Source of the DNA: Clostridia bacterium
GTDB taxonomy: Bacteria; Bacillota; Clostridia; Christensenellales; Aristaeellaceae
Assembly: GCA_017395065.1 (NCBI GenBank)
Contig: JAFPWH010000033.1
Coordinates: 1-64,000, forward strand
DNA: 64,000 nt
Direction of reading: 5' to 3'
Shown here: positions 34,412 through 43,260 of the stretch, piece after piece
Position numbering within the stretch: the stretch's first letter is position 1
Layout: each line of letters opens with the position of its first letter
Program-made: the position numbers and the translations under genes
Notes under the pieces: generated by a model
What the model was told of the DNA's origin: nothing
Database searches by the model: none
What the model saw: only the letters and a program-made list of their open reading frames with translations

Positions 34412-37400
34412 TCAGTTCGGCTTTTTCGGCAGCGAATTCATGATGTACTCGTACGTCACCTGATCGATCGGGTAGTAGTCGCCGGTGCCGTTGTTTATGC
34501 GATAGAAGCCTGCGGCGTCTCTTACTCGAATCATCGCGGGATCGCCCGCATCCTTCTGTACCTCAAAGATCGCGGCATAGGTCACGTCTCCGAGCGAGCC
34601 GTATTCGTTATAGATCGTCAGCGTCATCTTGTCGAGCCAGCCGGCTTCGATCAGCTTGTCCTGGAAGCGCATGATCTCCTCGGGATAGTCGATCCAGTTT
34701 TCGTCATAGCCCGGCTTCAGCGTGGGCGTGGGCGCCTGTGAGGGTTCCTGCGTGGGCGTCGCCGTGGGCTCCGGCGTCGGTGTGGCCGTAGGCTCCATGG
34801 TCGGCGTGGCAGTCGGCTCCATGGTGGGCGTCGCAGTAGGCTCCATGGTCGGGGTGGCTGTGGGCTCCTGTGTGGGCGTGGCCGTAGGCTCGAACGTCGG
34901 CGTCGCCGTAGGCTCGAAGGTGGGGGTCGCCGTAGGTTCGCTCGTCGGCGCTTGCGTGGGGATCTCGGTGACGACGGGTCTCGGCGCGACCGTCTCGGTA
35001 AAGCCGTCTCTTCTCACGTAGCCCGTATGTTGATTTCCGTAGCCGTCCGTAAAGCAGCCGTAGAACCAGTGCTCGCTGTAGGCGAAGACCTCGATCACGT
35101 CGCCGTTGTAGAGCGTTTTGACGGACGTGGCGTTGCCTGCGATATATGAATCGAACATCATCGCCGAGTCGTAGGTCATTTCCTCGTACATGCTGCCGGG
35201 TTCGACGTTTATGAAATACTCGTCCGGGGTCTGTTCGGTGGGCGCCGCCGTCGGTGTGGCCGTCGGCGCGAGCGTCGGCGTCGCCGTCGCCGTCGGTGTA
35301 TTCGTAGGCGTGGTCGTGGGCGTCTGGTCCTGCTTTACGTAGGTGACGAACTCGTCCCTCATCACGTAAGCCGTATAATTGTTGGCCGGGTTGATGATCA
35401 TCAACCATTCGTCGCTTACGGCTTTGAGCAGGAATTCGTTGTCCGCGTTCACGTTGGTCCAGATATCGTTGGGATCGGGACTTCTGTAAACGGCGGTACC
35501 GTTGTTCTTTGCGCGCGCATACATCGTCTCGAAGACTTCCTGCCAGGTGACGGGTACGTTTGTCGCGGTCGGCTGTGCCGTGACGGTCGTCGGGTTGGGA
35601 TACATGCCTCCAAGCAGCTCGTCCAGGGTGTCTCCGTCCGCGATTCCGCTCACCGTGAGTTTGTTGTAGCCCACGACCGTGTTCACGTAGCTCTGGAAGC
35701 TCGATACGCCCGCTTTCGTCGCATCGCCGTAAATGCCGTCGACGTTGCCCTCGAGCCAGCCCTGCTCCTTGAGCAGCCTTTGCAGGCTCATGATGTTGTC
35801 CTTGCCGGACGCGGGACCTATCGCGGTGTCTTCATCCGGGTCGGGTTCTTCCTCTTCGATGATCTCGATGTCGCTGAGCTTCACGAAGCGGTTTGCGACC
35901 TCGTTGTTCGAAAGCATCGCCCAGGTGTCGCTCTTCGCAGCCATCATGAAGATGCTTCCCTTGGGCGTGCTTGCCACAATGGACGAATTCACGCTGGCCC
36001 TTTCATATACATAGGCAGAAGGGGAGGCGACGATGCGCACGTCCACGGCGCGATCGAGCAGGATCAGCTTGTCCGTCTCGTCCATCGGATCGACGGTTGG
36101 CGCTGTAGTCACGGTGGCTTCCGGTTCGGGCGTAGCCTCTTCCGGGGCGATGAACCAGTAGGAGTTCAGAAGGAGAAGCGTGTTCTGGTCCACGTATCCG
36201 GTCACGTCGAGGTAGTGTGCATTGTAGACGCCGTTTACGTGGGTTTGGAAGCGTATGACCGCGTTCATCGTCTCATAGTCGTACACGCCGTTCGCTTCGC
36301 CGGTATACCAGCCCTGCGACTTGAGCTTGAGCTGCACGTCGCGGATCTCAAGCGGCGAAGAGGTCTTGTCGATGACCATCGCGGTTGCGGTGGGCGCAGG
36401 CGTGAAATCCTGCGGTTTCTTTGCGATATCGTAGTTGTCCAGGTAGTTGAAGGTCTTCTGTCCGCAGATTCCGTCCACGGTCAGGCGCGCGTTGTAATTG
36501 CGGTTGACGTAGGTCTGGAAATCCTTGACTGCCTGTATGGTCGCGTCGTCGTATATGCCGGTGGGATAGGGCGCGTTCAGCCAGCCGAGTTCGATCAATT
36601 GCCACTGAAGCTCTATGATGTCCTCCGCGGCGGATTTTTGATTGATCGTTCTGCGCGCGGGCGCGGGCGTAGGCGTGGGCGTGGCCTGTTTTTGAATGTC
36701 CTTCTCAAGATCGTCCCACATGTTGTAGGGGGTCGGCGTGGGCGTGCCGGCCTTTGCGGTGGGCATGGTCTGGTCGCGCGAGCCGGGATCGACCATCCAG
36801 TCGCTGTAGGAATGGGTTATATTGGCCGTCGGCTCGGTGTATACATAGGATGAAGGAGTATTCGTGACTTCGGTCCAGAAATCAGAGGTACCCGTGTCCG
36901 CCGTGGTCGTCGGAAGGGAAATGACCGTAGGCTGGTTTACGCTGCTTGCCGTATTGTCGGTTTTGTCGTCCTTTCCGGAACCGAACAGGAAAATAGCGCC
37001 GATGATCACGGCGATCAGCGCGACGGCGCCGCAGATGATCGCGGGCAGCTTTCCGCCCAGCAGCTTTTCTTCGCCTTCCTCTTCGATTTCGGGCTGCACC
37101 TTTTCCGGGGCTGCATGCTGTTTTTGTTTTCTCTCTATAAAGTAGCCTGTGCCGTTGAAGGCGAGATAGTTGTATTTTTTCTCTCCGTCGTCGCCGACGC
37201 TGTTGAGCCTGAGCGTTTGAAGCTCCGCCTCAAAGGCGTCTTCGTGACCCGGCAGTACGTTCACTTCGCCGGCCTCGCCCCTCGTGCAGTGCTCGGTCGG
37301 GAAAAATTCGCGCATGCGCTTTTTACTCTCGTTTTTCAGGTCGAAGACGTTATAAATAACGCCTTTTTCGTCGCTTCCGCGCACGCGGCCGATCAGATAG

Positions 37401-37528
37401 CGGCCCGTGATGAGCGTGCCGGGTTTGAGCACGTTCTCGTCGACGGGCGTGTCCTGCTCATAGCCGCAATAGGGACAGGCGATTTTATTTCCGATTTCCT
37501 TAAAGCAATTATAGCAGCGTTTGCTCAT
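34412..37528 (-). CDS. Zinc-ribbon membrane protein with kinase N-lobe remnant and outer PGBD/SH3 repeats
   Basis: A 1038-residue protein built as follows. A zinc ribbon with Cys5, Cys8, Cys18, Cys21; then residues 35-133 that align by eye with the N-lobe of bacterial Ser/Thr kinases (GTLITGRYLIGRV, the IKEFFP-like RMREFFP, and FNGTGYFIE as beta-5/hinge). The Gly loop is lost, the ATP lysine is Arg73 and there is no C-lobe. One transmembrane helix (161-183) leads to an outer part with several Thr/Pro linkers, at least three peptidoglycan-binding-type repeats (for example LQWQLIELGWLNAPYPTG and LQRLLKEQGWLEGNVDG) and SH3-like units. It is the last gene of an operon with a HAD-Tmk fusion and an NlpC/P60 protein. 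It is expected to bind the wall and report inwards, or to anchor. Confidence 0.75.
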   Translation of the reverse strand: MSKRCYNCFKEIGNKIACPYCGYEQDTPVDENVLKPGTLITGRYLIGRVRGSDEKGVIYNVFDLKNESKKRMREFFPTEHCTRGEAGEVNVLPGHEDAFEAELQTLRLNSVGDDGEKKYNYLAFNGTGYFIERKQKQHAAPEKVQPEIEEEGEEKLLGGKLPAIICGAVALIAVIIGAIFLFGSGKDDKTDNTASSVNQPTVISLPTTTADTGTSDFWTEVTNTPSSYVYTEPTANITHSYSDWMVDPGSRDQTMPTAKAGTPTPTPYNMWDDLEKDIQKQATPTPTPAPARRTINQKSAAEDIIELQWQLIELGWLNAPYPTGIYDDATIQAVKDFQTYVNRNYNARLTVDGICGQKTFNYLDNYDIAKKPQDFTPAPTATAMVIDKTSSPLEIRDVQLKLKSQGWYTGEANGVYDYETMNAVIRFQTHVNGVYNAHYLDVTGYVDQNTLLLLNSYWFIAPEEATPEPEATVTTAPTVDPMDETDKLILLDRAVDVRIVASPSAYVYERASVNSSIVASTPKGSIFMMAAKSDTWAMLSNNEVANRFVKLSDIEIIEEEEPDPDEDTAIGPASGKDNIMSLQRLLKEQGWLEGNVDGIYGDATKAGVSSFQSYVNTVVGYNKLTVSGIADGDTLDELLGGMYPNPTTVTAQPTATNVPVTWQEVFETMYARAKNNGTAVYRSPDPNDIWTNVNADNEFLLKAVSDEWLMIINPANNYTAYVMRDEFVTYVKQDQTPTTTPTNTPTATATPTLAPTATPTAAPTEQTPDEYFINVEPGSMYEEMTYDSAMMFDSYIAGNATSVKTLYNGDVIEVFAYSEHWFYGCFTDGYGNQHTGYVRRDGFTETVAPRPVVTEIPTQAPTSEPTATPTFEPTATPTFEPTATPTQEPTATPTMEPTATPTMEPTATPTMEPTATPTPEPTATPTQEPSQAPTPTLKPGYDENWIDYPEEIMRFQDKLIEAGWLDKMTLTIYNEYGSLGDVTYAAIFEVQKDAGDPAMIRVRDAAGFYRINNGTGDYYPIDQVTYEYIMNSLPKKPN
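34720..34960 (-). repeat. 24-base coding minisatellite (TATPTxEP repeats)
   Basis: About nine to ten tandem copies of a 24-base unit encode (A)TPTxEPT with x being Phe, Gln, Met or Pro. The phase is kept in frame, and three Met-type copies follow each other, suggesting recent slippage or unequal exchange. The product is a stiff, extended Pro/Thr linker outside the membrane. Confidence 0.85.
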
Positions 37529-38814
37529 TGGTTTTCACCCTCCGGTATAAAACTCAGTTTCCTGTTTACTGTTTGACGCACCCGGAGCTCGATCTGTTCA
37601 ATGCTCCCGCCGGCATCGATCCTGTTAAATCTTTGGTCTCCGCTTTCGATCATGCCTTTGAAGGCGTTATAGACCATCGTTTGCAGTTCCTCCTTCGCAA
37701 GCTCTATGCGGTCTGCCTGTGTGGCGTTGTATCTGCGCCTGAGCGCCTCCGCGGGATCGAGATCGAATATCAGCGTAAGATCGGGTACGCATGTGCCGAC
37801 TGCGCGCTCGTTGATCTGCTTTACCCAATCGCCCAGCCCTCTGCCCGCGCCCTGGTAGGCGATGGAGGAATCCACAAAGCGGTCGCACAGCACGACCTTG
37901 CCGTCCCTGAGAGCCGGCTCGATCGTATCGTGTACGTGCTGACTGCGTGCTGCGGCGAATAAAAGCGCCTCGCATTCGTCCGTCATGCCCATGGATTTTA
38001 CGTCGAGAAGAACCTCGCGGATCCTTTCGGAGATCGGGCAGCCGCCGGGTTCTCTCGTGGCCACGGTCTCAAGGCCGCAGCTTTCGAGGTATTTTTTGAG
38101 GAGCCGAAGCTGCGTGCTCTTTCCGCAGCCGTCCGAGCCTTCAAAGGTGATAAAGACGCCTCTTTGCTTTGGCACGTCTCCCAAAAGCTCGTGACGAAGC
38201 GCCTCGACACTTTCGCAAACGGTCTTTGCGCCGCTTGAAAGAAGCTCTTCCCTGCTGCCGTAGCCGTAGGAAACGCCGATGGGGTAGACGCCCGCTTCGC
38301 AGGCGCCCTGCATATCGAATTTCCTGTCGCCGATCATGCAGGCATTCGTATAGTTTTCGGGCAGCGCGTTTCTTATGAACGCGGCTTTAGGGTCCCTCAA
38401 GTGCTTTTCGTCCGGGGCGCATACCGCGTCGAAAAACGGAAGGATGCCGAAATACTCCAGGGTTTTTATGCACAGATCGCGCGGCTTGGAGGAGGCGAGC
38501 GCCACGTGAACGCCACATGTTTTCAGGCTTCTGAGCAGTTCGTGGACGCCCGTATAGATGGACGCTTCCTTCCAGCCGATGGTGTTGTGCCGCTGCCGGT
38601 AGATTTCCCTTGCCCTGATAGCCATATCGTCGCTCATGCCGCACACGTTCACGAAGGAATCGTGCAGCGGCGGACCCACGAAGCTTTCGAGAGCCTCCTG
38701 CGACGGCATGGGAAAGCCGAGCTGCTCTATGGCATACTTTGCGGATTTTACGATGCCCTCGCCCGATTTGCTGATCGTTCCGTCGAGGTCGAATACTGCC
38801 GCGTCAAATTTCAT
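37525..38814 (-). CDS. HAD phosphatase fused to thymidylate kinase
   Basis: A 429-residue fusion. Residues 1-212 are a HAD hydrolase of the phosphoglycolate phosphatase type: DxDxT is Asp9-Leu-Asp11-Gly-Thr, SSK at 108-110 and the acidic GDRKFD motif at 162-167. Residues 218-429 are a complete dTMP kinase: P-loop EGSDGCGKST (225-234), REPGG (254-258), DRFVDSSIAYQGAGRG, and QADRIE in the lid. The kinase makes dTDP; the phosphatase could act on a nucleotide or sugar phosphate. The stop overlaps the following gene by 4 bases. No frameshift is present, and both halves keep their active residues. Confidence 0.9.
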   Translation of the reverse strand: MKFDAAVFDLDGTISKSGEGIVKSAKYAIEQLGFPMPSQEALESFVGPPLHDSFVNVCGMSDDMAIRAREIYRQRHNTIGWKEASIYTGVHELLRSLKTCGVHVALASSKPRDLCIKTLEYFGILPFFDAVCAPDEKHLRDPKAAFIRNALPENYTNACMIGDRKFDMQGACEAGVYPIGVSYGYGSREELLSSGAKTVCESVEALRHELLGDVPKQRGVFITFEGSDGCGKSTQLRLLKKYLESCGLETVATREPGGCPISERIREVLLDVKSMGMTDECEALLFAAARSQHVHDTIEPALRDGKVVLCDRFVDSSIAYQGAGRGLGDWVKQINERAVGTCVPDLTLIFDLDPAEALRRRYNATQADRIELAKEELQTMVYNAFKGMIESGDQRFNRIDAGGSIEQIELRVRQTVNRKLSFIPEGENQ

Positions 38815-41800
38815 TTAAACTACGCGCCTTCCCCAGGAAAAGACCCTGTTGTAGTAGCCCGAGGTGATCGAAGAGATGATGACTTTTCCGGCCGCGGAAG
38901 AAGCGTGCACGAATTTGCCGCCGCCAAGGTATATGCCGACGTGATCGCTAAGGTCGCTGTCCGTCAGCGTGTTCATGCAGACGATGTCGCCTCTCTTCAA
39001 TTCGCCCACGCTTTCGATCTTCGTGCCCTTGCCGTAGCCCTGCGCATACGCGCTTCGGCCCAGAGACACGCCGATCTGCCGGTAGCAGGCGGTCGTAAGG
39101 CCGGAGCAGTCGAACGAATTCGGGCCCGATGTGCCGTAAATATACGGTTTGCCCAGCTGCTTTAGGCCGTAGCTTATGACGGTCTCGATCTTCGAGGAAG
39201 CCGTTCCGGGGGAGGGATCGTCGCCCGGATCCGTCGAGTATTTTCCGGTTCCGCCACTGCCGCCGCCGGTACCGCCGCCGGTCGTTCCGCTGATCGCGCT
39301 GCCTGTATTCTTGGGCGCGGAGGAGGAGAAGAGGCTGCTCAGCGTTCCGGAATCTGCGTTGCCCGTCTGATTGATGCCCGCCACTTTCTGGTACAGCGTC
39401 ACGGCCGACTGCGTCAGCGCGCCGTATTCGCCGTCGATTCCCGCGCTCAGGTAACCCTTGTAGGTCAGCCTCGTCTGAAGGCGGGTGACGTTGGTGCCGA
39501 TTGCTCCCTTGGACAGGGAAGCGTTCTTGATCGAGCTTTGCGGCGCGTAGCCGCCGTAGAGCACCCGCAGCGTGGATTGGTCTGCGATGCCGGTCGAGGT
39601 CATGCCGATCTGACTCTGGAAGCGGCTGACCGCGTTTTCGGTCAGCGTCCCGTAGTTGCCGGCGGGAATGCCGTCGAAATAGCCGAGGTCTTCCAGCGTC
39701 TTCTGAAGCTTCAGTATATCGGAGGAAGAGGACGAGCCGGATTTCAGCGTGCCGTAGCCGACGTTCGATACATAGCTCTTGAGCACATAGCCGACACCGG
39801 AACCATAGCTGATGCGGGCCCATTTGTTCGTATACGCGGTTATGGTCACGTCCGTGCCCTGCGAAAGGCTGCCGGCCTTCGAGGAGGATTCCTGCGCCTT
39901 TGAGTAGACGGTGGCGCTTCGTATCACGGTCGCCGCGACCGTTTTGATCTGCGGAGAGGCAAATTCGTCGAGCTGTATCTGAAGCTTCGAGATGGGATAG
40001 TAGCCCTTGTTGCCGTTTTTCTCGATGAGCGCCCAGGTGGCCGTGTGGCCAAGCACGTTGACCTGCATGCCCTTGGAAACCTTTCCCGCGCTCGAGCTGC
40101 CCTCGTACATGTACTTGCTCACCGTGCCGGCACTCGTCACGGTCGCCGTATAGGATTCGTCTGCCGTGAGACTGACTTCGCTGAGTTTTTTGATCTTTTC
40201 CGTCTGTACGTATCCGTTTCTTCCCTTGTAGCTGATCAGTGCCCAGTTGTTGTTATGACCCAGCATCGTCACGGCCGTATCGGCGCCGATCGAAGACTCG
40301 GCCTTTGCGGATGAAGTCGAAGCATACTGATAAATCGCGCATTTCTCTGTCACGATGCAGCTTACGTTCTCGCTTTGCTCGATCGTGGGATTTTTGACTT
40401 CGCTCATCGAGGACAGCGTGCAGTACGCCGTGTTGCCCTTGTATTGCACCAGCGCCCAGGTGCTGTCACAGGCCAGGATCACGACTTCGGTCCCTTTGCT
40501 CAGGCTGCCGACCTGTTTGGACGAGCTGGACGCGTATTTATAGAATTCGGCCTTGGAGGCAGTTATGGTCGCCTTTGCGTTCATGTTGGGCGTCATGGTA
40601 GCGGCGCTCACCTTCGTCAGCGCGGAGACCTGCATGTAGCCCTTGGTGGAACCGTATTTTACCAAAGCCCAGCTGTTGTTGTGGCCGAGTACGGTCAGCT
40701 CCGTTCCGATGGATACCGTTTTCAGTTTGGTCGAAGAGGTGCTCTGCGAACGGTAGATGGGGGAGGAGCAGTTTGCAAACGCCGCGACGGACATGTTTTC
40801 TTCGACCGTGCCTTCGTGCGCGGGCGTCGGCGTGGCCGTTTCGGGCACATGCTCCGACATGTTCAGGCCCTCGCTCTTTACATAGCCGACATAGGTGCCG
40901 TACTGAATCAGCGCCCAGCCCTTCGAATTTGAATACAGCGTGACCGTCCTGCCTTTCGAAAGGGAGGTAAGCTTACTCGAAGAAGCGTCAGGCGCGGTGT
41001 AGATGTAGAGCGTGTTGACGTTCACTCGTCCGCTGCCGATGGGCTTTTTCGTATCGACGCTGACCGGCGTCGGCGTGACTTTGGGGGTGGGGGAAGCGGT
41101 GACGGCCGGTGTCGCCGTGACGCCGGGCTGAATGCTGACGCCCGATTTGAGCGCGTATCCGACATACTTTCCGTTTTCAAGCTTTACCCAGGTATCGTCC
41201 ATCGAAAGGATCGTGAAGCTTGCGCCGCTGTTGACGGTGGTCATCACTTTTGAATTCGTGGACGAGTCTTTGTAGATTTTGGTTTTGTTGTTTTTAATCG
41301 TCGCGATCCCCGTAGGGGTGGGAACAGGCGCTACGGTCGGCGTCGCGGTGGCGCTCGGGGCCGTGGGCGTAGCGGTGACGTTGGCCGAAATATCGATGTT
41401 GCTCAAAAGCGTATATCCGACATAGGAGCCGTTCTGGAGCTTGGCCCAGGTGCCGTCGGTCGAAAGCACGGTAAAGGTCTGACCGCGCTTTGCCTTATAG
41501 ATGACTTTTGCGGAGGTGCTCGCCGACTTGTAGATCTTCGCGCTCGACACCGTGATCGTGCAGGTGCCGCTTTGCGACTTCGGAGCAGTATCGGTCTTCA
41601 CCTTTTTCATGTCGCTGACTCTTGCGTAACCCGTGAGGCCGTCGAAGCTTATGTAGGCGATGCCGTCAGAATAGGAAAGTACGGTGACTTGCTTTCCTTT
41701 GCTGAGCGTGGCTACGACCTGATACGAAGCATCGGGTCCCGACCTTACCGTCATCTTACTTACCTTGACTTCGGCCGTAAAGCTTTCGGCCAAAGCGAAA

Positions 41801-41877
41801 CCGGTAAACGTCGACAACAGGAGGATCATCGTCATCAGGAGTGCCGCAATTCGCCTTTTTTGCAAGTATATTTTCAT
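38815..41877 (-). CDS. Secreted NlpC/P60 peptidoglycan hydrolase with nine SH3b and two PGBD domains
   Basis: A 1020-residue exported wall hydrolase. A signal peptide (MKIYLQKRRIAALLMTMILL, cut near FALA) is followed by nine SH3b repeats of about 60 residues, each with a pattern like VRSGPDASYQVVATLSKGKQ or IYKSASTSAKVIYKAKRG and ending in GYxxxS. Short Thr/Pro linkers separate some of them. Two PGBD1-like units come next (LQKTLEDLGYFDGIPAGNYG; LQTRLTYKGYLSAGIDGEYG), then a Gly/Ser linker and the NlpC/P60 domain with catalytic Cys in NSFDCSGL and His in DHVGIYLGG. It is expected to cut gamma-D-Glu-diamino acid bonds. It is the first gene of a three-gene operon. Confidence 0.93.
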   Translation of the reverse strand: MKIYLQKRRIAALLMTMILLLSTFTGFALAESFTAEVKVSKMTVRSGPDASYQVVATLSKGKQVTVLSYSDGIAYISFDGLTGYARVSDMKKVKTDTAPKSQSGTCTITVSSAKIYKSASTSAKVIYKAKRGQTFTVLSTDGTWAKLQNGSYVGYTLLSNIDISANVTATPTAPSATATPTVAPVPTPTGIATIKNNKTKIYKDSSTNSKVMTTVNSGASFTILSMDDTWVKLENGKYVGYALKSGVSIQPGVTATPAVTASPTPKVTPTPVSVDTKKPIGSGRVNVNTLYIYTAPDASSSKLTSLSKGRTVTLYSNSKGWALIQYGTYVGYVKSEGLNMSEHVPETATPTPAHEGTVEENMSVAAFANCSSPIYRSQSTSSTKLKTVSIGTELTVLGHNNSWALVKYGSTKGYMQVSALTKVSAATMTPNMNAKATITASKAEFYKYASSSSKQVGSLSKGTEVVILACDSTWALVQYKGNTAYCTLSSMSEVKNPTIEQSENVSCIVTEKCAIYQYASTSSAKAESSIGADTAVTMLGHNNNWALISYKGRNGYVQTEKIKKLSEVSLTADESYTATVTSAGTVSKYMYEGSSSAGKVSKGMQVNVLGHTATWALIEKNGNKGYYPISKLQIQLDEFASPQIKTVAATVIRSATVYSKAQESSSKAGSLSQGTDVTITAYTNKWARISYGSGVGYVLKSYVSNVGYGTLKSGSSSSSDILKLQKTLEDLGYFDGIPAGNYGTLTENAVSRFQSQIGMTSTGIADQSTLRVLYGGYAPQSSIKNASLSKGAIGTNVTRLQTRLTYKGYLSAGIDGEYGALTQSAVTLYQKVAGINQTGNADSGTLSSLFSSSAPKNTGSAISGTTGGGTGGGSGGTGKYSTDPGDDPSPGTASSKIETVISYGLKQLGKPYIYGTSGPNSFDCSGLTTACYRQIGVSLGRSAYAQGYGKGTKIESVGELKRGDIVCMNTLTDSDLSDHVGIYLGGGKFVHASSAAGKVIISSITSGYYNRVFSWGRRVV

Positions 41878-41895
41878 TTGATTACCTCAATAATA

Positions 41896-41931
41896 AGCAA
41901 TTATTGCTGTATTTGTGCGTATGGTTACGCA
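41896..41931 (-). repeat. Two short palindromes in the leader of the NlpC/P60 gene
   Basis: AGCAAT-T-ATTGCT (41896-41908) and TGCGTA-TGGT-TACGCA (41916-41931) lie between the promoter and the start codon of the minus-strand gene. They could be regulator sites or leader hairpins; nothing identifies a binder. Confidence 0.4.
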
Positions 41932-41942
41932 TAATCAAGAGT

Positions 41943-41971
41943 ATTATACAACATGTCACGGATAATTGCAA
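41943..41971 (-). promoter_or_regulatory. Promoter of the NlpC/P60 - HAD-Tmk - zinc-ribbon operon
   Basis: TTGCAA (41966-41971) and TATAAT (41943-41948) with a 17-base spacer, reading left. No other promoter is evident before the two downstream genes, which overlap or abut, so all three are probably made from here. Confidence 0.8.
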
Positions 41972-42024
41972 TACTCTGTGCTTAATTTGATATTTTTATG
42001 TCGTAAATTGTTAATAAAAGGCCG

Positions 42025-42053
42025 TTGACAAGCCCAGGATATTGGGGCAAAAT
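42025..42053 (+). promoter_or_regulatory. Possible promoter of the second UroD-like gene
   Basis: A perfect -35 box TTGACA (42025-42030) is followed after 17 bases by CAAAAT (42048-42053), a poor -10 box. It lies about 45 bases ahead of the start codon. It may need an activator. Confidence 0.4.
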
Positions 42054-42099
42054 AGTATTTGTAAAAATTTAGACCTATCCTTGAAAGCGAGGCCGGGAT

Positions 42100-43218
42100 A
42101 TGAATAACACGCAGAACATGAAAGCCATCATGCATTATGAAAAATACGACCACATGCCCGTGGTTTCTTTCGGTTTCTGGAAGGAAACGCTCGAAAAGTG
42201 GGCAAACGAAGGTCATATCACGATGGAGCAAGCGACGGGCTGGGGCGACAACAACGATATCGATTTTCAGATCAACGGCATGCTCGGCTTCGATTACAAC
42301 TGGGGCGGAGGCATCAGCTGCCAGACCTTCCTGTCCCCGTCCTTCAAAAGGGAGCTTCTGCGCACGCTCCCGGATGGAAGTCAGGTGCACAGGGACTCCA
42401 ACGGCCTGATCGTGCGCACGAAACCCGGCGTCGTCTCCATACCGGCACACGAGGGCACTTCGCTCACCGACCGTAAGGCCTGGGAAGAGCTCTATATTCC
42501 GCGCCTTACCTTCCGTCCTGACCGCATAGACGCCGAAGGCATCAAAAAACAATACGACCATCTCAGGGGCATCGACGCGCCCATCTATCTGTTTCTCGGA
42601 AGCCTCTACGGCAACATCCGCTCCATGGTGGGGCTGGAGGAGCTGAGCTACCTCGCGGCCGACGACGAGGATCTCTACGAGGAGATCATTAACACCGTAG
42701 GCAAGCTCTGCTACGACTGCACAGAGGCAATGTTAAAGCTCGGGCTCGAATTCGACTACGGTCATTTCTGGGAGGATATCTGCTTCAAGACCGGCCCTCT
42801 GCTCAGGCCCTCCATTTTCAGGGAGCTGGTCGGCCCGTGGTACAAAAAGATCACGAAGCTTTGCCGCGAAAACGGTTTCGACATCGTATCGGTCGATTGC
42901 GACGGCAAGGTGGACGAGCTCGTACCGATCTGGCTGGAAAACGGCGTGAACACGATGTTCCCGATCGAAGTGGGCACGTGGAATGCGTCCATAGCGCCCT
43001 GGCGCGAAAAGTACGGCAAGGCGATAAGAGGCGTGGGCGGAATGGACAAGCGCGTCTTCAGTAGGGATTTTGCGGCTGTCGACGCGGAGATCGAGCGGTT
43101 GAAGAAGCTCGTCGACCTCGGAGGCTACATACCCTGTCCCGATCACAGGATCGCGCCGGACGCAAAGTGGGACAACGTAAGATACTACTGCGACAGGTTC
43201 CGGCAGGAATTCAAATAA
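42100..43218 (+). CDS. Uroporphyrinogen decarboxylase-fold protein (methyltransferase-like), second copy
   Basis: A 372-residue member of the same superfamily as the gene at 17609, sharing the overall build: an N-terminal lid, GHFWEDICFKTGPLLRPSIFREL in the middle, SVDCDGKVDELVP, and CPDHRIAPDAKW near the end. The two copies are diverged, so they likely act on different methyl donors or acceptors. It stands alone between the wall operon and an acyltransferase. It is not the heme enzyme by context. The substrate is unknown. Confidence 0.8.
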   Translation: MNNTQNMKAIMHYEKYDHMPVVSFGFWKETLEKWANEGHITMEQATGWGDNNDIDFQINGMLGFDYNWGGGISCQTFLSPSFKRELLRTLPDGSQVHRDSNGLIVRTKPGVVSIPAHEGTSLTDRKAWEELYIPRLTFRPDRIDAEGIKKQYDHLRGIDAPIYLFLGSLYGNIRSMVGLEELSYLAADDEDLYEEIINTVGKLCYDCTEAMLKLGLEFDYGHFWEDICFKTGPLLRPSIFRELVGPWYKKITKLCRENGFDIVSVDCDGKVDELVPIWLENGVNTMFPIEVGTWNASIAPWREKYGKAIRGVGGMDKRVFSRDFAAVDAEIERLKKLVDLGGYIPCPDHRIAPDAKWDNVRYYCDRFRQEFK

Positions 43219-43225
43219 AGCACGG

Positions 43226-43260
43226 CGCTGCCCGCTTTTCAGGCAGCGTCCTTCTTTTCC
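43226..43260 (+). terminator. Terminator after the second UroD-like gene
   Basis: Stem CGCTGCC (43226-43232) and GGCAGCG (43242-43248) with a 9-base loop, followed by TCCTTCTTTTCC. It overlaps the 3' end of the convergent acyltransferase gene. Confidence 0.65.

Noticed and set aside
34720..34960. Possible CRISPR array
   Set aside because: Units are contiguous, in coding frame and without unique spacers; it is a coding minisatellite.
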